Positions 49,472 through 58,036 of a DNA stretch of 64,000 nucleotides are shown here, in pieces. Position 1 is the first letter of the stretch; every line of letters begins with the position of its first letter. The stretch is from JBAYJC01 sp041665285. GTDB lineage: Bacteria; Patescibacteriota; Patescibacteriia; 2-12-FULL-60-25. The notes beneath the pieces were generated by a model. That model was not told the DNA's origin. It did not search any database and saw only the letters and a program-made list of their open reading frames with translations. The DNA lies in the NCBI GenBank assembly GCA_041665285.1, contig JBAYJC010000005.1, positions 20,157 to 84,156 on the forward strand, written 5' to 3'. The translations under genes were made by a program, and so were the position numbers.

Positions 49472-50200
49472 CTATTTCAGCGTATCGAATAGCACTTTAA
49501 AGAGTTTTGTTTGGAATTGTGCAATGAGCGGATTTTCTACGATGGTTGCGGTGTCGGTGTTGTAGTCGATGAACGCGATTTTGTTGCCATAGATCACCTG
49601 CGTGACGCCAAAATCAAAAACGCCGTAGCTTGAGGGAATTACACGGATCGCGCGCTCAAGTCGCGGTTTCTTTTGTTTGCGTACGCTTTCACTCGTGATG
49701 ACAAATCGCTGGAGTTGTTTTTGGTCGCGCCGTTCGCGATAGCGCGTGGGGAGATAGCGCTCACCCTCTACAAACTCTTTGCGTGCGCTGTAGCGGTAAA
49801 AAACGTCGCCTTTTTTGAGGGTGCGCAACAAATCCTCGTACACAAAACGAATGCCCTGCACACCTTCAAAGAATTTTACGATCGGCTTGTTGCCGCTATG
49901 TTCGTAGGCGTGTTGGAGATCAGGAAGGGCGTTCTTAAAAGTCGTGACAGACGCATCGAGAAGCTGTTCAAGCACTGCCGGTGGTTCTGCGGAATACCAT
50001 TTTTGCTTTTTGCGCGGGGAAAGCGTCACAAGTCCGCGATGGGTGAGCTCTGGAAGCGCCTGATAAATTCCTGGACGATGCACGCCCGTCCGCTTTGCAA
50101 TGCCGGAGACGTGGTTGGGGCCGTGTTCAAGCAGGCAGAGATAGACCTTTGCCTCCATATCTGAGAGACCGACGAGCCGCAATGCGTCAGTGATTTTCAT
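49472..50200 (-). CDS. TrmB-like transcriptional regulator 1
   Basis: 242 residues from ATG 50200. N-terminal winged helix-turn-helix (MKITDALRLVGLSDMEAKVY, GIAKRTGVHRPGIYQALPEL), then a linker and a C-terminal effector domain (KPIVKFFEGVQGIRFVYEDL... QVIYGNKIAFIDY). TrmB proteins sense sugars in archaea; bacterial relatives of this size in Patescibacteria have unknown ligands. The promoter (50213-50241) leaves only a short leader. A second member with the same two-domain plan is at 53857-54660. Confidence 0.85.
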   Translation of the reverse strand: MKITDALRLVGLSDMEAKVYLCLLEHGPNHVSGIAKRTGVHRPGIYQALPELTHRGLVTLSPRKKQKWYSAEPPAVLEQLLDASVTTFKNALPDLQHAYEHSGNKPIVKFFEGVQGIRFVYEDLLRTLKKGDVFYRYSARKEFVEGERYLPTRYRERRDQKQLQRFVITSESVRKQKKPRLERAIRVIPSSYGVFDFGVTQVIYGNKIAFIDYNTDTATIVENPLIAQFQTKLFKVLFDTLK

Positions 50201-50212
50201 AGGTGTAAAATA

Positions 50213-50241
50213 TTTTTACAACAAATCTGGCGACTTGTCAA
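50213..50241 (-). promoter_or_regulatory. Promoter of the TrmB-like gene 1
   Basis: TTGACA (50236-50241), 17 bases, TAAAAA (50213-50218). Confidence 0.65.
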
Positions 50242-50366
50242 GGCTTATCTTGCATGAAATAGAGAAATGATGACTTTTCGCATTACAGATTTTGTTACAT
50301 TTCAACACAGTGTAGCAGAACCCGTGTATATTGCGCCTTGCACCTCGACAACTTGAGGAGGACTCC

Positions 50367-50921
50367 ATGAAGCAACTGGTCACGATCTGCGCCTACTTGG
50401 TCGCCCTGCTCCTCTGCGAAGAGGTCCAGGCACAGCCCTTTCTCTTCGCGGACACCTCTCCCACGAGCGTAGCGCTCGGCGGAGGCGCGGCATTCGGACA
50501 GGGGAGAGTGCTTCCGGGCTTTAGCCTGGACGTGCGGCACGGCTTTGCCCTGAACACGCGGACGCCGGACATGGGGGCTTACGCCACGCTCGTGACGCGA
50601 CTTGCGCCGACCTGGCTCTTGCTCAACAACCTGGGCGCGGGCGCGACCATCACGGCCACGCACGACATCCGCTGGAGCGCGCGCGGGCTCTTCATCCTCA
50701 CGAACCTCGCGCCAGTCGCACTGCGCGCAAGCCTCTTCGTGGCCTGGACGCCCGAAACGGACGGGGTCGTCGCCTCGCTCCGGGTCGGGCCAAACTTCAA
50801 GCTCCACAACACGATCCTGCGCCTCTACCCAAACCTCGCGCTCGCCATCACTTCGACGAACGCGAGCCCCACCACGAACGTGAGCATCACGCCCGGCCTC
50901 ACGCTCTTCGCGAACTTTTAG
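50367..50921 (+). CDS. Secreted beta-rich protein, outer-membrane-protein-like
   Basis: 184 residues from ATG 50367 behind GAGGAGG. Signal peptide of about 22 residues ending VQA-QP. The mature part alternates short hydrophobic strands and turns (ARGLFILTNLAPVALRASLF; TNVSITPGLTLFANF) and ends in Phe, as beta-barrel outer-membrane proteins do. That would be unexpected in a lineage thought to have a single membrane, so a secreted beta-rich protein is also possible. GC-rich, stop TAG. No family recognised. Confidence 0.6.
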   Translation: MKQLVTICAYLVALLLCEEVQAQPFLFADTSPTSVALGGGAAFGQGRVLPGFSLDVRHGFALNTRTPDMGAYATLVTRLAPTWLLLNNLGAGATITATHDIRWSARGLFILTNLAPVALRASLFVAWTPETDGVVASLRVGPNFKLHNTILRLYPNLALAITSTNASPTTNVSITPGLTLFANF

Positions 50922-50994
50922 GCGCAAGGATCTCAAGCCCTTGTGCACCAGCTTCCTTACCTTAGACTCTCAACCGTCTGCTAGGAGGTCTGCG

Positions 50995-51369
50995 ATGGGA
51001 TTCGTCCATGTGGTCACCTGGTTCGCCACGGTGGAGGTTTACAAGCTCGACGGCGGAAAGGAGGTGAGGACTGTGAATGTGCGGCAGGAGGAGTACACGA
51101 AGGCGCTCCTGCGTCGCGGCTACAAGTTCATCTACTGGGAGCACTGCTCCGGCCTGCACGGCGGCTCCCACCTGCTCGTGGGCGACACGCAGGACGAGCT
51201 CCTCGAGCACGCGGCTCTGGCCAAGGCCTTCTTGCGCAACCCGAACGACCGGCCCGTGGCCATGGGCAAGCTCTCGCGCGGCAAGGTGATCGACTGGGGG
51301 TGCGCGGCCTGCGGCATCACGACCCCGGACGAGCTCAAGCCCGTGATCCTCGAGGCGCTCGGCCTCTAG
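50995..51369 (+). CDS. Small hypothetical protein (124 aa)
   Basis: ATG 50995 (MGFVHVVTWFATVEVYKLDG) follows AGGAGG. Soluble alpha/beta protein with an acidic middle (HLLVGDTQDELLEHAALAKA) and a CAAC pair near the C-terminus, plus one more Cys-His cluster (WEHCSGLHGGSH), which might bind metal. Stop TAG. Terminator shared with the convergent pentapeptide gene. No family recognised. Confidence 0.6.
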   Translation: MGFVHVVTWFATVEVYKLDGGKEVRTVNVRQEEYTKALLRRGYKFIYWEHCSGLHGGSHLLVGDTQDELLEHAALAKAFLRNPNDRPVAMGKLSRGKVIDWGCAACGITTPDELKPVILEALGL

Positions 51370-51382
51370 AGCCGACCAAGCT

Positions 51383-51417
51383 CAGCCCCGCTGACTCTAC
51401 AGCGGGGAGTTTTATTT
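51383..51417. terminator. Terminator of the 50995-51369 gene
   Basis: CCCCGCTGACTCTACAGCGGGG followed by AGTTTTATTT on the plus strand; it overlaps the stop of the convergent gene. Confidence 0.75.
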
Positions 51418-52242
51418 GGCGCCCTTCAATCTCGCCAACGGAATCGCTCCTGCCTTGAAGAGCGTGAGGAAAAGGTCGATTTCTCCAGCCACACTCGCGG
51501 GAATGTTGAAGGTGTAGCACGACGTGTCTGCATATTTGCGGGTGATAGGCTTGGATTGGTCGCGCTCACCGAAGGCGAGGAGCAGAATGCGATCATGATA
51601 GCTGTACCGCCATTCGGTGGGTTTGAGGATGGTCGCAAGATTGGCTCCGCCTGCCGCGAGCAAGCGTGGGACAGACTCGCTGATGTATTCGCCGAGAGAG
51701 AGTCCGTTTGGCAAGATCGTTGCATCATCAAAATGCGCGCCCCGCAGATCAATGCCTTTCCATACACAGCTTGAAAAGTCCGCGCCCTCAAGATGCGCAT
51801 CCTGGAGACGTGCGCCCGCCATGTTCGCCCCTCGGAAGATCGCGTTTTCCGCGTCGATTTCTTCCATGTGCGCCCGTTGAAGTGAAGCGGACTCAAAAAT
51901 CGCTTCGTACGCGTGCACTCCCTGGAGATTTGCCTCCATGAGGATTGCATTGGGGAATTGCGCACGATCAAGCACAGACATGCGAAAGTCCGCGCCACGC
52001 AAAAAGGCGCCACGAGCCATAAGATCAGAACAATCTCGACTCGAGAGATCAACTCCAGGAAGAATGGCATTCTCTATAAAGAGGTTTTTGATTTCTGCGG
52101 GACCTCTCTGCGCATGCAAAACCGCATGAAGCTCTTTCACAGAGTCTTGCACAAGCTCCGCACTATTTCGCGCCACGGTTTTGATCTGATCTGCAACGAG
52201 CGGCTTTGCGGCTTCGAATTTCGGTTCGCCTTTGGGAGACAT
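51412..52242 (-). CDS. Pentapeptide-repeat protein
   Basis: 276 residues from ATG 52242. The centre is a run of A(D/N)LXX units (FLRGADFRMSVLDRAQFPNA, ANMAGARLQDAHLEGADFS), forming a right-handed quadrilateral beta-helix of about 22 units. An N-terminal helical part (about 50 residues) and a C-terminal domain of about 85 residues (YHDRILLLAFGERDQSKPIT) flank it. Some such proteins mimic DNA and guard gyrase; most have no known role. No membrane segment. Confidence 0.8.
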   Translation of the reverse strand: MSPKGEPKFEAAKPLVADQIKTVARNSAELVQDSVKELHAVLHAQRGPAEIKNLFIENAILPGVDLSSRDCSDLMARGAFLRGADFRMSVLDRAQFPNAILMEANLQGVHAYEAIFESASLQRAHMEEIDAENAIFRGANMAGARLQDAHLEGADFSSCVWKGIDLRGAHFDDATILPNGLSLGEYISESVPRLLAAGGANLATILKPTEWRYSYHDRILLLAFGERDQSKPITRKYADTSCYTFNIPASVAGEIDLFLTLFKAGAIPLARLKGAK

Positions 52243-52309
52243 AGAAAACAAAAGAGGATCAAGGATACTACTATATCAGGGGCGCAAAACACGATCCAGC
52301 CTTTTTGAG

Positions 52310-52342
52310 AATGAAAACCCCGCCTGAGAACCAGACGGGGAG
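52310..52342 (-). terminator. Terminator of the 52347-52709 gene
   Basis: CCCCGTCTGGTTCTCAGGCGGGG followed by TTTTC on the minus strand. Confidence 0.7.
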
Positions 52343-52346
52343 GGAT

Positions 52347-52709
52347 TTACGGACGGACCAGCTTTGTTACGTTGGCTATACCCAACCCTACGTTCACGAT
52401 GAGGAGAAGCGCCGCGATCACACCCACGAAGCCCAGGGGTGTACCGTGCAGGGTTCCGAGGAGGTAGGTCGCTATCGAGAGGGCACTGCCAATGCCCAAG
52501 CTGATAGCGTGCGTACGATGATTCGTGTCGGAAAAAATGGATGCGATGAGGTCGGCGGCGAATGCCAGGGGAGGAATGGCGGATGCCACGGTGAGGATCC
52601 AGGCCGTGGTGAGGTGATTGACCTGGAGCGGTCGAAGGAGGAGCTCGAACAATGCTCCGCCGAGGCTCACGACGATGAGATAGGCGAGTGCGGCAAATGT
52701 TTTATGCAT
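52347..52709 (-). CDS. Four-helix small membrane protein (120 aa)
   Basis: ATG 52709 (MHKTFAALAYLIVVSLGGAL) behind AAAGGAC. Four membrane segments in 120 residues with short loops; the third segment is preceded by SDTNHRTHAISLG. No family recognised. Its promoter is 52729-52757, with a near-leaderless distance. Accessory type. Confidence 0.6.
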   Translation of the reverse strand: MHKTFAALAYLIVVSLGGALFELLLRPLQVNHLTTAWILTVASAIPPLAFAADLIASIFSDTNHRTHAISLGIGSALSIATYLLGTLHGTPLGFVGVIAALLLIVNVGLGIANVTKLVRP

Positions 52710-52728
52710 GGGCTGTCCTTTCGGGCTT

Positions 52729-52757
52729 ATTGGAGCATGAGTAGTCGGTTGTGTCAA
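52729..52757 (-). promoter_or_regulatory. Promoter of the 52347-52709 gene
   Basis: TTGACA (52752-52757), 17 bases ending TGC, TCCAAT (52729-52734). Confidence 0.6.
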
Positions 52758-52823
52758 TAGATTATCGTAATGGCACATTGAGGTTTTCACCGCTTTATTT
52801 ATAAGCTCATTAGTAACCATCGA

Positions 52824-52852
52824 TAAAAAACCCGTCGATAGTCTCGACGGGA
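52824..52852 (-). terminator. Terminator of the 52858-53658 gene
   Basis: CCCGTCGAGACTATCGACGGG followed by TTTTTTATC on the minus strand. Confidence 0.85.
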
Positions 52853-52857
52853 GGGGC

Positions 52858-53658
52858 CTATGTACGAGCAGGTCCAAAACGACGTGGCTGGGGCGCGGTC
52901 AAGAACGCTTGTTCGTGGGTGAGATGATGCCGTTTGCGGTACATCATGAGGTAGTGCGCATCTGCCCAGCAGAGGAATTCACCGTGGGGTCCACGGTGCC
53001 GGATGACTTCTTTACGGTTACACCAGGGCATGGCGCAGGGTTCCTTTGTGCCAGGCGGATGCACATGTCCCTTGATCGTCGCCTCGACCATGTCCGCAAG
53101 GGTTTTCCCCAGGAAGGGTGGCCTCTTACTCTTATTGAGGAGGTACGCTCGACAGGCACCGCACGCGTAGAGCGATTCCGTGATGGTGTTGGTTGCGCTC
53201 GGCGTCATGCTTATTGCGCACCATGGCACACTGCAACGCACCTCTGGAGGCGGGGGAGATTTCCATCCGAGTGGTTTGAGCAAGCGAAGTGCTTCCTCAA
53301 GGGTGACGTTGTGTTTGTTGGCATATTCCCACGTCGTTTGGTAGCAGTTTCTGCAGACGTGTCGTAAACCAATCGTACGCCTGACGTTTGGTCCACCTCC
53401 CTTGCGAAGGCGTGTGCTACATCCTGACCGTGAACACACGGTCGCAATGCGCGGAAGAGGAATCATTAGCGCAGGGAGCCCATTGCGCAGGACCTCTTCT
53501 TTGGAGAGTCCCATCTTTTTTGCGAGTGCGTAGGTGCGTTGGTAGCAGGCTTGGCAAACCTCTACGTCACCGATGCGACGGCTGACGCCCTTTGCAATGC
53601 GCGAGATAATACGCCTGCACTCAGGCGTTGCCCCACACTTGTGAGCCAACTGTCTCAT
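52858..53658 (-). CDS. Protein with four tandem four-cysteine zinc-finger-like units
   Basis: 266 residues from ATG 53658 (MRQLAHKCGATPECRRIISR) behind AAGGAG. Four similar units, each C-X4/5-C, about 20-35 residues, C-X2-C and then a helix (CQACYQRTYALAKK; CRNCYQTTWEYANKHNVTLE; CGACRAYLLNKSK; the last has CWADAHYLMM). The last unit lacks one of the expected cysteines. The fold suggests DNA or RNA binding; nothing more can be said. A 20-bp palindrome at 53692-53711 lies 33 bases upstream and may be an operator. Confidence 0.65.
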   Translation of the reverse strand: MRQLAHKCGATPECRRIISRIAKGVSRRIGDVEVCQACYQRTYALAKKMGLSKEEVLRNGLPALMIPLPRIATVCSRSGCSTRLRKGGGPNVRRTIGLRHVCRNCYQTTWEYANKHNVTLEEALRLLKPLGWKSPPPPEVRCSVPWCAISMTPSATNTITESLYACGACRAYLLNKSKRPPFLGKTLADMVEATIKGHVHPPGTKEPCAMPWCNRKEVIRHRGPHGEFLCWADAHYLMMYRKRHHLTHEQAFLTAPQPRRFGPART

Positions 53659-53691
53659 AACAACACTCCTTTTCACATAACGGTCGTGGAC

Positions 53692-53711
53692 GTCGCACAA
53701 TATCGTGCGAC
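53692..53711. promoter_or_regulatory. Palindromic operator candidate
   Basis: GTCGCAC AATATC GTGCGAC, a perfect 7-bp inverted repeat with a 6-base centre. Lies upstream of the zinc-finger gene (minus) and of the TrmB-like gene 2 (plus), between divergent genes. Confidence 0.5.
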
Positions 53712-53856
53712 TGAAGAACTTATCCTATTTTGGTATCATTGTCTACGGTTGTCGGCGCATCTATGAAGAAATACTTAGTATTTGGCTTTGATAAAAGATA
53801 TTTTTGTTGCAAAGAATATTTTACAAACATGGAGATTCATGTTATATATTCCCAAT

Positions 53857-54660
53857 ATGCCACAACCAAAAGATACGCTTGCGCATTTGAACCTATCACC
53901 GCAGGAGATCGAGGTTTACCTTTCGTTTCTTACTGTGGGCAGGGCTGGTATTGCACAAATCGCCAAAAAGCTGGGGAAGAACCGTGCAGGGATCTATTTT
54001 CATGTGAAAAATCTTTTGGAAAAGCGGATGATTAAAGAAACTCGTTCTGGCAAAGCATTGCAGTACGTAGCTGTTCCTCCCAAGGATCTTGGTGAACGTC
54101 TTGAGCAGTGGACGGGTGATTTTAAAAGTATTATCCCTTGGCTTGAATCATTGAGAAAAGTGGATGCGGAAACGCCAATTATTGAGGTGTATGATTCGAA
54201 GCAGGGATATTTTCGTATTTATGAGGAAATATCTTACGGCCCAGTTGGATCGATGTTCCGCGTCCTCGAGGGGAAGGAGGCGCTCGATGCGGAGTTTTCG
54301 CTACTGCCGCAGGAACAGTGGAATATATTCTTTTCTCGCGTGAAAGAACGAAAGATTGAGACCAAGGCCATTTTTACATTGGAATCAGCAGATGTTCCTG
54401 TAAAAAAACTTACAAAAAAGAATCAACTAGCTATGTCAGGTCGTGTGTGGCATTTACGGCTGGTGCCGGAGGCTGTCTTGCCATTCCAACAGCTCCTTTT
54501 TGTATATGGCGATAAAATTGCCTTTATGTTTCCGCGTACTTCACTCGTGGTTACGATTAAACATCGTGCTATTGCTGATGCGCTAGCTGTAATATTTGAT
54601 GGTCTTTATCAACTCGGTAAACCCGCAACGCGAGGCTGGAAGGAATATATGGCGGGTTAA
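53857..54660 (+). CDS. TrmB-like transcriptional regulator 2
   Basis: 267 residues from ATG 53857 (MPQPKDTLAHLNLSPQEIEV); the frame is open to 53782. N-terminal winged helix (GIAQIAKKLGKNRAGIYFHV, KNLLEKRMIKETRSGKALQY), then a C-terminal domain (TPIIEVYDSKQGYFRIYEEI, FVYGDKIAFMFPRTSLVVTI) of the same plan as regulator 1. Directly upstream of the MFS gene (42 bases), which may be its target. Confidence 0.85.
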   Translation: MPQPKDTLAHLNLSPQEIEVYLSFLTVGRAGIAQIAKKLGKNRAGIYFHVKNLLEKRMIKETRSGKALQYVAVPPKDLGERLEQWTGDFKSIIPWLESLRKVDAETPIIEVYDSKQGYFRIYEEISYGPVGSMFRVLEGKEALDAEFSLLPQEQWNIFFSRVKERKIETKAIFTLESADVPVKKLTKKNQLAMSGRVWHLRLVPEAVLPFQQLLFVYGDKIAFMFPRTSLVVTIKHRAIADALAVIFDGLYQLGKPATRGWKEYMAG

Positions 54661-54701
54661 CTATCATTTCTTTGTTGTATCTCGAAAGGTATACTATCCT
54701 C

Positions 54702-55880
54702 ATGAAAAGCAAGCAGAAGATTCCTCGGACGGTTTTGGTGCTTGGGTTTGTGGCGCTGGCGTCTGGGTTTGGGCAGGATTTGGTGTCTTCTGTTTTGCCT
54801 GGATATCTTGCTCTTCTCGCGATGAGCCGTGCGGATATTGGGTTGATTGATGGGCTTTTGCAGGGCGCGACCAATCTGTTTCGTTTTGTGTCAGGTTGGA
54901 TGTCGGATCGTGTGGAGAGTCGAAAACGCTTGGCGTTTTTTGGCTATGCGTTATCCTCTCTTGCTCGACCACTGCTTGCATTTGGTTCTGGCTTTCTTCC
55001 CTTTGCGGCTTTGCGCGTCTTGGATGGCATAGGGAAAGGGACAAAGGATGCGCCTCGCGATGCGCTTGTGGCAGATGCGGCGGCTTCTGGGGAGAGCGGT
55101 CGGGCGTTTGGGTTTCATCGCATGGTGGATACGGCTGGTTCGGTGCTTGGTCCGCTTCTTGCCTTCGCGCTTCTGGCGCTCTTCCTTCCTTCGCTTGCGA
55201 CCTATCGTTTGATTCTTGCGCTTTCGATCGTGCCCGGTGTGGTGGCGCTTGGCCTGATTTGGTTTGGCATTCGTGAGCCAGCGCATGCGTCCCGCGTTGC
55301 TTCGCGCGCGACAACGCCGCTTCCTTGGCAATTTTGGCTTTTTACCATGGCTATGGCTATTGCGACTATCACGAAAATCAATGACTCGCTGTTTCTCGTG
55401 CGTGCCCAAGACCTGGGTGTTTCTCCCACGGCGATTCCGCTTCTTTTCGGAGGCTTTACCCTTATCTACGCCGTGCTATCCTATCCCATTGGCATTTGGA
55501 GTGATCGCATAGGCAAAATGCCCCTCCTGGCCGCGGGGTGGATGGTCCTCGCCTTAGTGGAGTTTGGTTTTTCTGTGGACCCAAGCATGCCCATGACCCT
55601 CGTGTTATTCGCGGGGTATGGCCTCTTTTTTGCCCTGACAGAGGGTTCCGCGCGGGCGTACATCGCAGATACGGTCGCTGTGTCCGGTCGTGGATTTGCG
55701 TATGGGATTTATTATACGGTTCTTGGACTTGCGTTGATTATTGGTGGTTATGTTCTGGGTTCTATTTGGGACAAACAAACGCCTGAAATCGCGTTTCGTA
55801 TTGCGGCTATCGGCTCATTGGTAGGCGGATTGATTTTGTGGCGGCTCATTCCAAAATCTCTAGGAACTCGTGCAGGCTAG
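54702..55880 (+). CDS. Major facilitator superfamily transporter
   Basis: 392 residues from ATG 54702, twelve membrane segments. Loop 2-3 motif GWMSDRVESRKRLA and its second-half counterpart YPIGIWSDRIGKMPLL, typical MFS positions. DGIGKGTKDAPRDALVAD resembles the bacterial multidrug-resistance and permease branch of the superfamily. Substrate cannot be told. Follows the TrmB-like regulator 2 closely and is followed 41 bases later by an ABC-F gene. Confidence 0.88.
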   Translation: MKSKQKIPRTVLVLGFVALASGFGQDLVSSVLPGYLALLAMSRADIGLIDGLLQGATNLFRFVSGWMSDRVESRKRLAFFGYALSSLARPLLAFGSGFLPFAALRVLDGIGKGTKDAPRDALVADAAASGESGRAFGFHRMVDTAGSVLGPLLAFALLALFLPSLATYRLILALSIVPGVVALGLIWFGIREPAHASRVASRATTPLPWQFWLFTMAMAIATITKINDSLFLVRAQDLGVSPTAIPLLFGGFTLIYAVLSYPIGIWSDRIGKMPLLAAGWMVLALVEFGFSVDPSMPMTLVLFAGYGLFFALTEGSARAYIADTVAVSGRGFAYGIYYTVLGLALIIGGYVLGSIWDKQTPEIAFRIAAIGSLVGGLILWRLIPKSLGTRAG

Positions 55881-55921
55881 CACTGGACAGAAGTCGTGTT
55901 TTTGTTTAGGATGCGAGCCTT

Positions 55922-57376
55922 ATGGACCACGGCGATGTGATCGTGCGCTTTAGCGGCGTAACGTACGGATATGACGAAGACCATCCGCTTCTTGAAGAAG
56001 TGGATTTTTCGGTACGTGAGAATGCCAAGATCACGATCATGGGGCAAAACGGTGCAGGGAAGAGTACGATTTTCAAACTCCTGACCGGCGCGGTGAAGCC
56101 TTTGGAAGGGCAAATCAGCATCACAAAAGGCGCCTCTGTTGCCATTGGTTTGCAGGTGCTGGCTCGCGAACGCATGCAGGAAACAGTGCGCGAGTTTTTC
56201 GCCGCGGCGTTTCCAGAGAAAATGTATGATTTGGACAAGCGCATTGCCGATGTGATGGAGATCGTGAATATGCCGGCTCCGCTCGAGAAAAAGGTGGGCG
56301 AGTTTTCCGGGGGAGAGCAAGCGCGGTTATTGCTCGCGTATGCGTTGATCCAAAAGCCAGACGTCCTCTTACTTGATGAGCCAACGAACAATCTCGACAA
56401 AGCAGGCATTGAGCATTTGACCGGGTTTTTGATGATGTATCCGAAGACGGTCCTCGTGATTTCGCATGACGCAGACTTTTTGAATGCGTTTACGGAGGGC
56501 GTTTTACATTTGGATGCGTTCACGCACAAAGTCGAGCAGTACGTGGGCAACTATTTCAATGTTGTGGAGGAGATTGCCGCAAAACTCGAACGCGATCGCA
56601 TGAAAAACGCGCGTTTGCTGAAAGATATTCAAGATCGCAAGGATAAAGTGAACTTTTTTGCGAATAAAGGAGGCAAGATGCGTAAATTGGCAAGCAAGCT
56701 TCGCGAGCAGGTCGAAGAGGCAGAGGAAGATATGGTGGATGTGCGTCGTGATGATAAGACGATCCGCGATTTTACGATTCCTGCGCAGGATTATCCGGAT
56801 GCGCTCGTCAAACTTTCGTCCGTGCGCATTATTCGAGATCATGCACCCAAGCAAGTCAGCGTTGACATCACGCTTCGCAAGCGTGATCGCCTGCTTGTGT
56901 CCGGGCCAAACGGTATTGGAAAAAGCACCTTGCTTCGTTTACTCGCCGAAGGAAAGGATCCAGGCGCTGTGATCGGTAAAGATGTGAAGGTTGGGTATTA
57001 TCGCCAGGATTTTAGCGGCCTTGATTTTGACGCCACGGCGTATGAAGAGCTTGAAAAAATGATGGAGCAACCGTCCAATGAAGAGATTTATGCCACAGCC
57101 GCAGAGTTTTTGCTCAACTCAAACACCTTGAAAAACAAGGTTGGTTCCTTGTCTGAAGGCCAGAAAGGGCTTTTGTGTTTTGCACGCTTTGTCCTCCAAA
57201 AACCAGGCCTTCTCATCCTCGACGAACCCACAAACCACATCAACTTTCGTCATTTGCCTGTGATCGCACGCGCTTTGGAAGACTTCAAAGGTGGCATCAT
57301 CATGGTCAGCCACATGGAAGAGTTCGTAAACCAGATTTCCTTTACCGAGAGATTGGATTTGGACAAGCTGAGATAA
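55922..57376 (+). CDS. ABC-F family ATPase
   Basis: 484 residues; two ABC domains and no membrane segment. Walker A GQNGAGKST and GPNGIGKSTL, signatures FSGGEQAR and LSEGQKG, Walker B LLLDEPTNNLD and LILDEPTNHIN. The linker between the domains is charged and helical (LERDRMKNARLLKDIQDRKD), the region that in EttA/Uup-type factors reaches the peptidyl-transferase centre. Members act on the ribosome in translation or antibiotic protection. The second signature is SEGQ instead of SGGQ, a common ABC-F variant. Confidence 0.92.
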   Translation: MDHGDVIVRFSGVTYGYDEDHPLLEEVDFSVRENAKITIMGQNGAGKSTIFKLLTGAVKPLEGQISITKGASVAIGLQVLARERMQETVREFFAAAFPEKMYDLDKRIADVMEIVNMPAPLEKKVGEFSGGEQARLLLAYALIQKPDVLLLDEPTNNLDKAGIEHLTGFLMMYPKTVLVISHDADFLNAFTEGVLHLDAFTHKVEQYVGNYFNVVEEIAAKLERDRMKNARLLKDIQDRKDKVNFFANKGGKMRKLASKLREQVEEAEEDMVDVRRDDKTIRDFTIPAQDYPDALVKLSSVRIIRDHAPKQVSVDITLRKRDRLLVSGPNGIGKSTLLRLLAEGKDPGAVIGKDVKVGYYRQDFSGLDFDATAYEELEKMMEQPSNEEIYATAAEFLLNSNTLKNKVGSLSEGQKGLLCFARFVLQKPGLLILDEPTNHINFRHLPVIARALEDFKGGIIMVSHMEEFVNQISFTERLDLDKLR

Positions 57377-57380
57377 AGCA

Positions 57381-57923
57381 TCAGACACCCTTGAAAGGAA
57401 TACGAGCCTCTTCCACCCAGTCCGTGTCCGTTTTACGTAGGATGCTCACACTATCGATAAGAAGACTATCAAATGGGATAGGTGTTGCTTGTAATTGTTT
57501 GCCAATCGCCGCAAAAGACTCGGGCGTGAGTTCTTTATGGGCGAGCGTAATGTGGAAATGTGGTGTTAACCCTTTATCGTTTTCTTTGATCTGAAGTAGT
57601 GCAGACAGAGGAATAGCAATGGATTGTTTTAATTGAAAAAGCTCGTCACGCTGTTCGGGTTCAACAAACCAGACGTCAGTTTCAAAGTGGTTATATCCAG
57701 TAATGTCAACGTCAAACGGTGTAATGCGCGTCGCAACCTCTTCGAGTAATTGTCGGACGTCTTCGATGCGGTTCGTTTCAAAAGGATAAAACAACGTTAT
57801 ATGAGGAGGATAGGTGAGACTCCAGCTAAGGCCAAAGGGGCGTGCGATGTCCTTTTTTAAATGCGTGGTCCAATCTGCCGACGGTCCACGGAGTACAAAA
57901 CCAAGGAAGTATTTATTTGGCAT
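57381..57923 (-). CDS. 2'-5' RNA ligase / phosphodiesterase family protein
   Basis: 180 residues from ATG 57923. The two catalytic motifs are present: PPHITLFYPF and PHFHITLAHKE, with one His-X-Thr each, on a bilobal fold. Members open cyclic phosphates or ligate 2'-5' bonds in RNA. Convergent with the ABC-F gene, stops 4 bases apart. Single gene. Confidence 0.85.
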   Translation of the reverse strand: MPNKYFLGFVLRGPSADWTTHLKKDIARPFGLSWSLTYPPHITLFYPFETNRIEDVRQLLEEVATRITPFDVDITGYNHFETDVWFVEPEQRDELFQLKQSIAIPLSALLQIKENDKGLTPHFHITLAHKELTPESFAAIGKQLQATPIPFDSLLIDSVSILRKTDTDWVEEARIPFKGV

Positions 57924-57986
57924 AATGTTTGGAACAGCGGCTTTCGGATTATTTACTTGGAGAAACGATAGCAGATCAAAGCGGAG

Positions 57987-58022
57987 GAAACAAAATCCCC
58001 GCCGATTGTTGAAGGGCGGGGG
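57987..58022 (-). terminator. Terminator of the HD-domain gene
   Basis: CCCCGCC CTTCAACAATC GGCGGGG followed by ATTTTGTTT on the minus strand. Confidence 0.8.
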
Positions 58023-58036
58023 AGACGAGACGGAGC

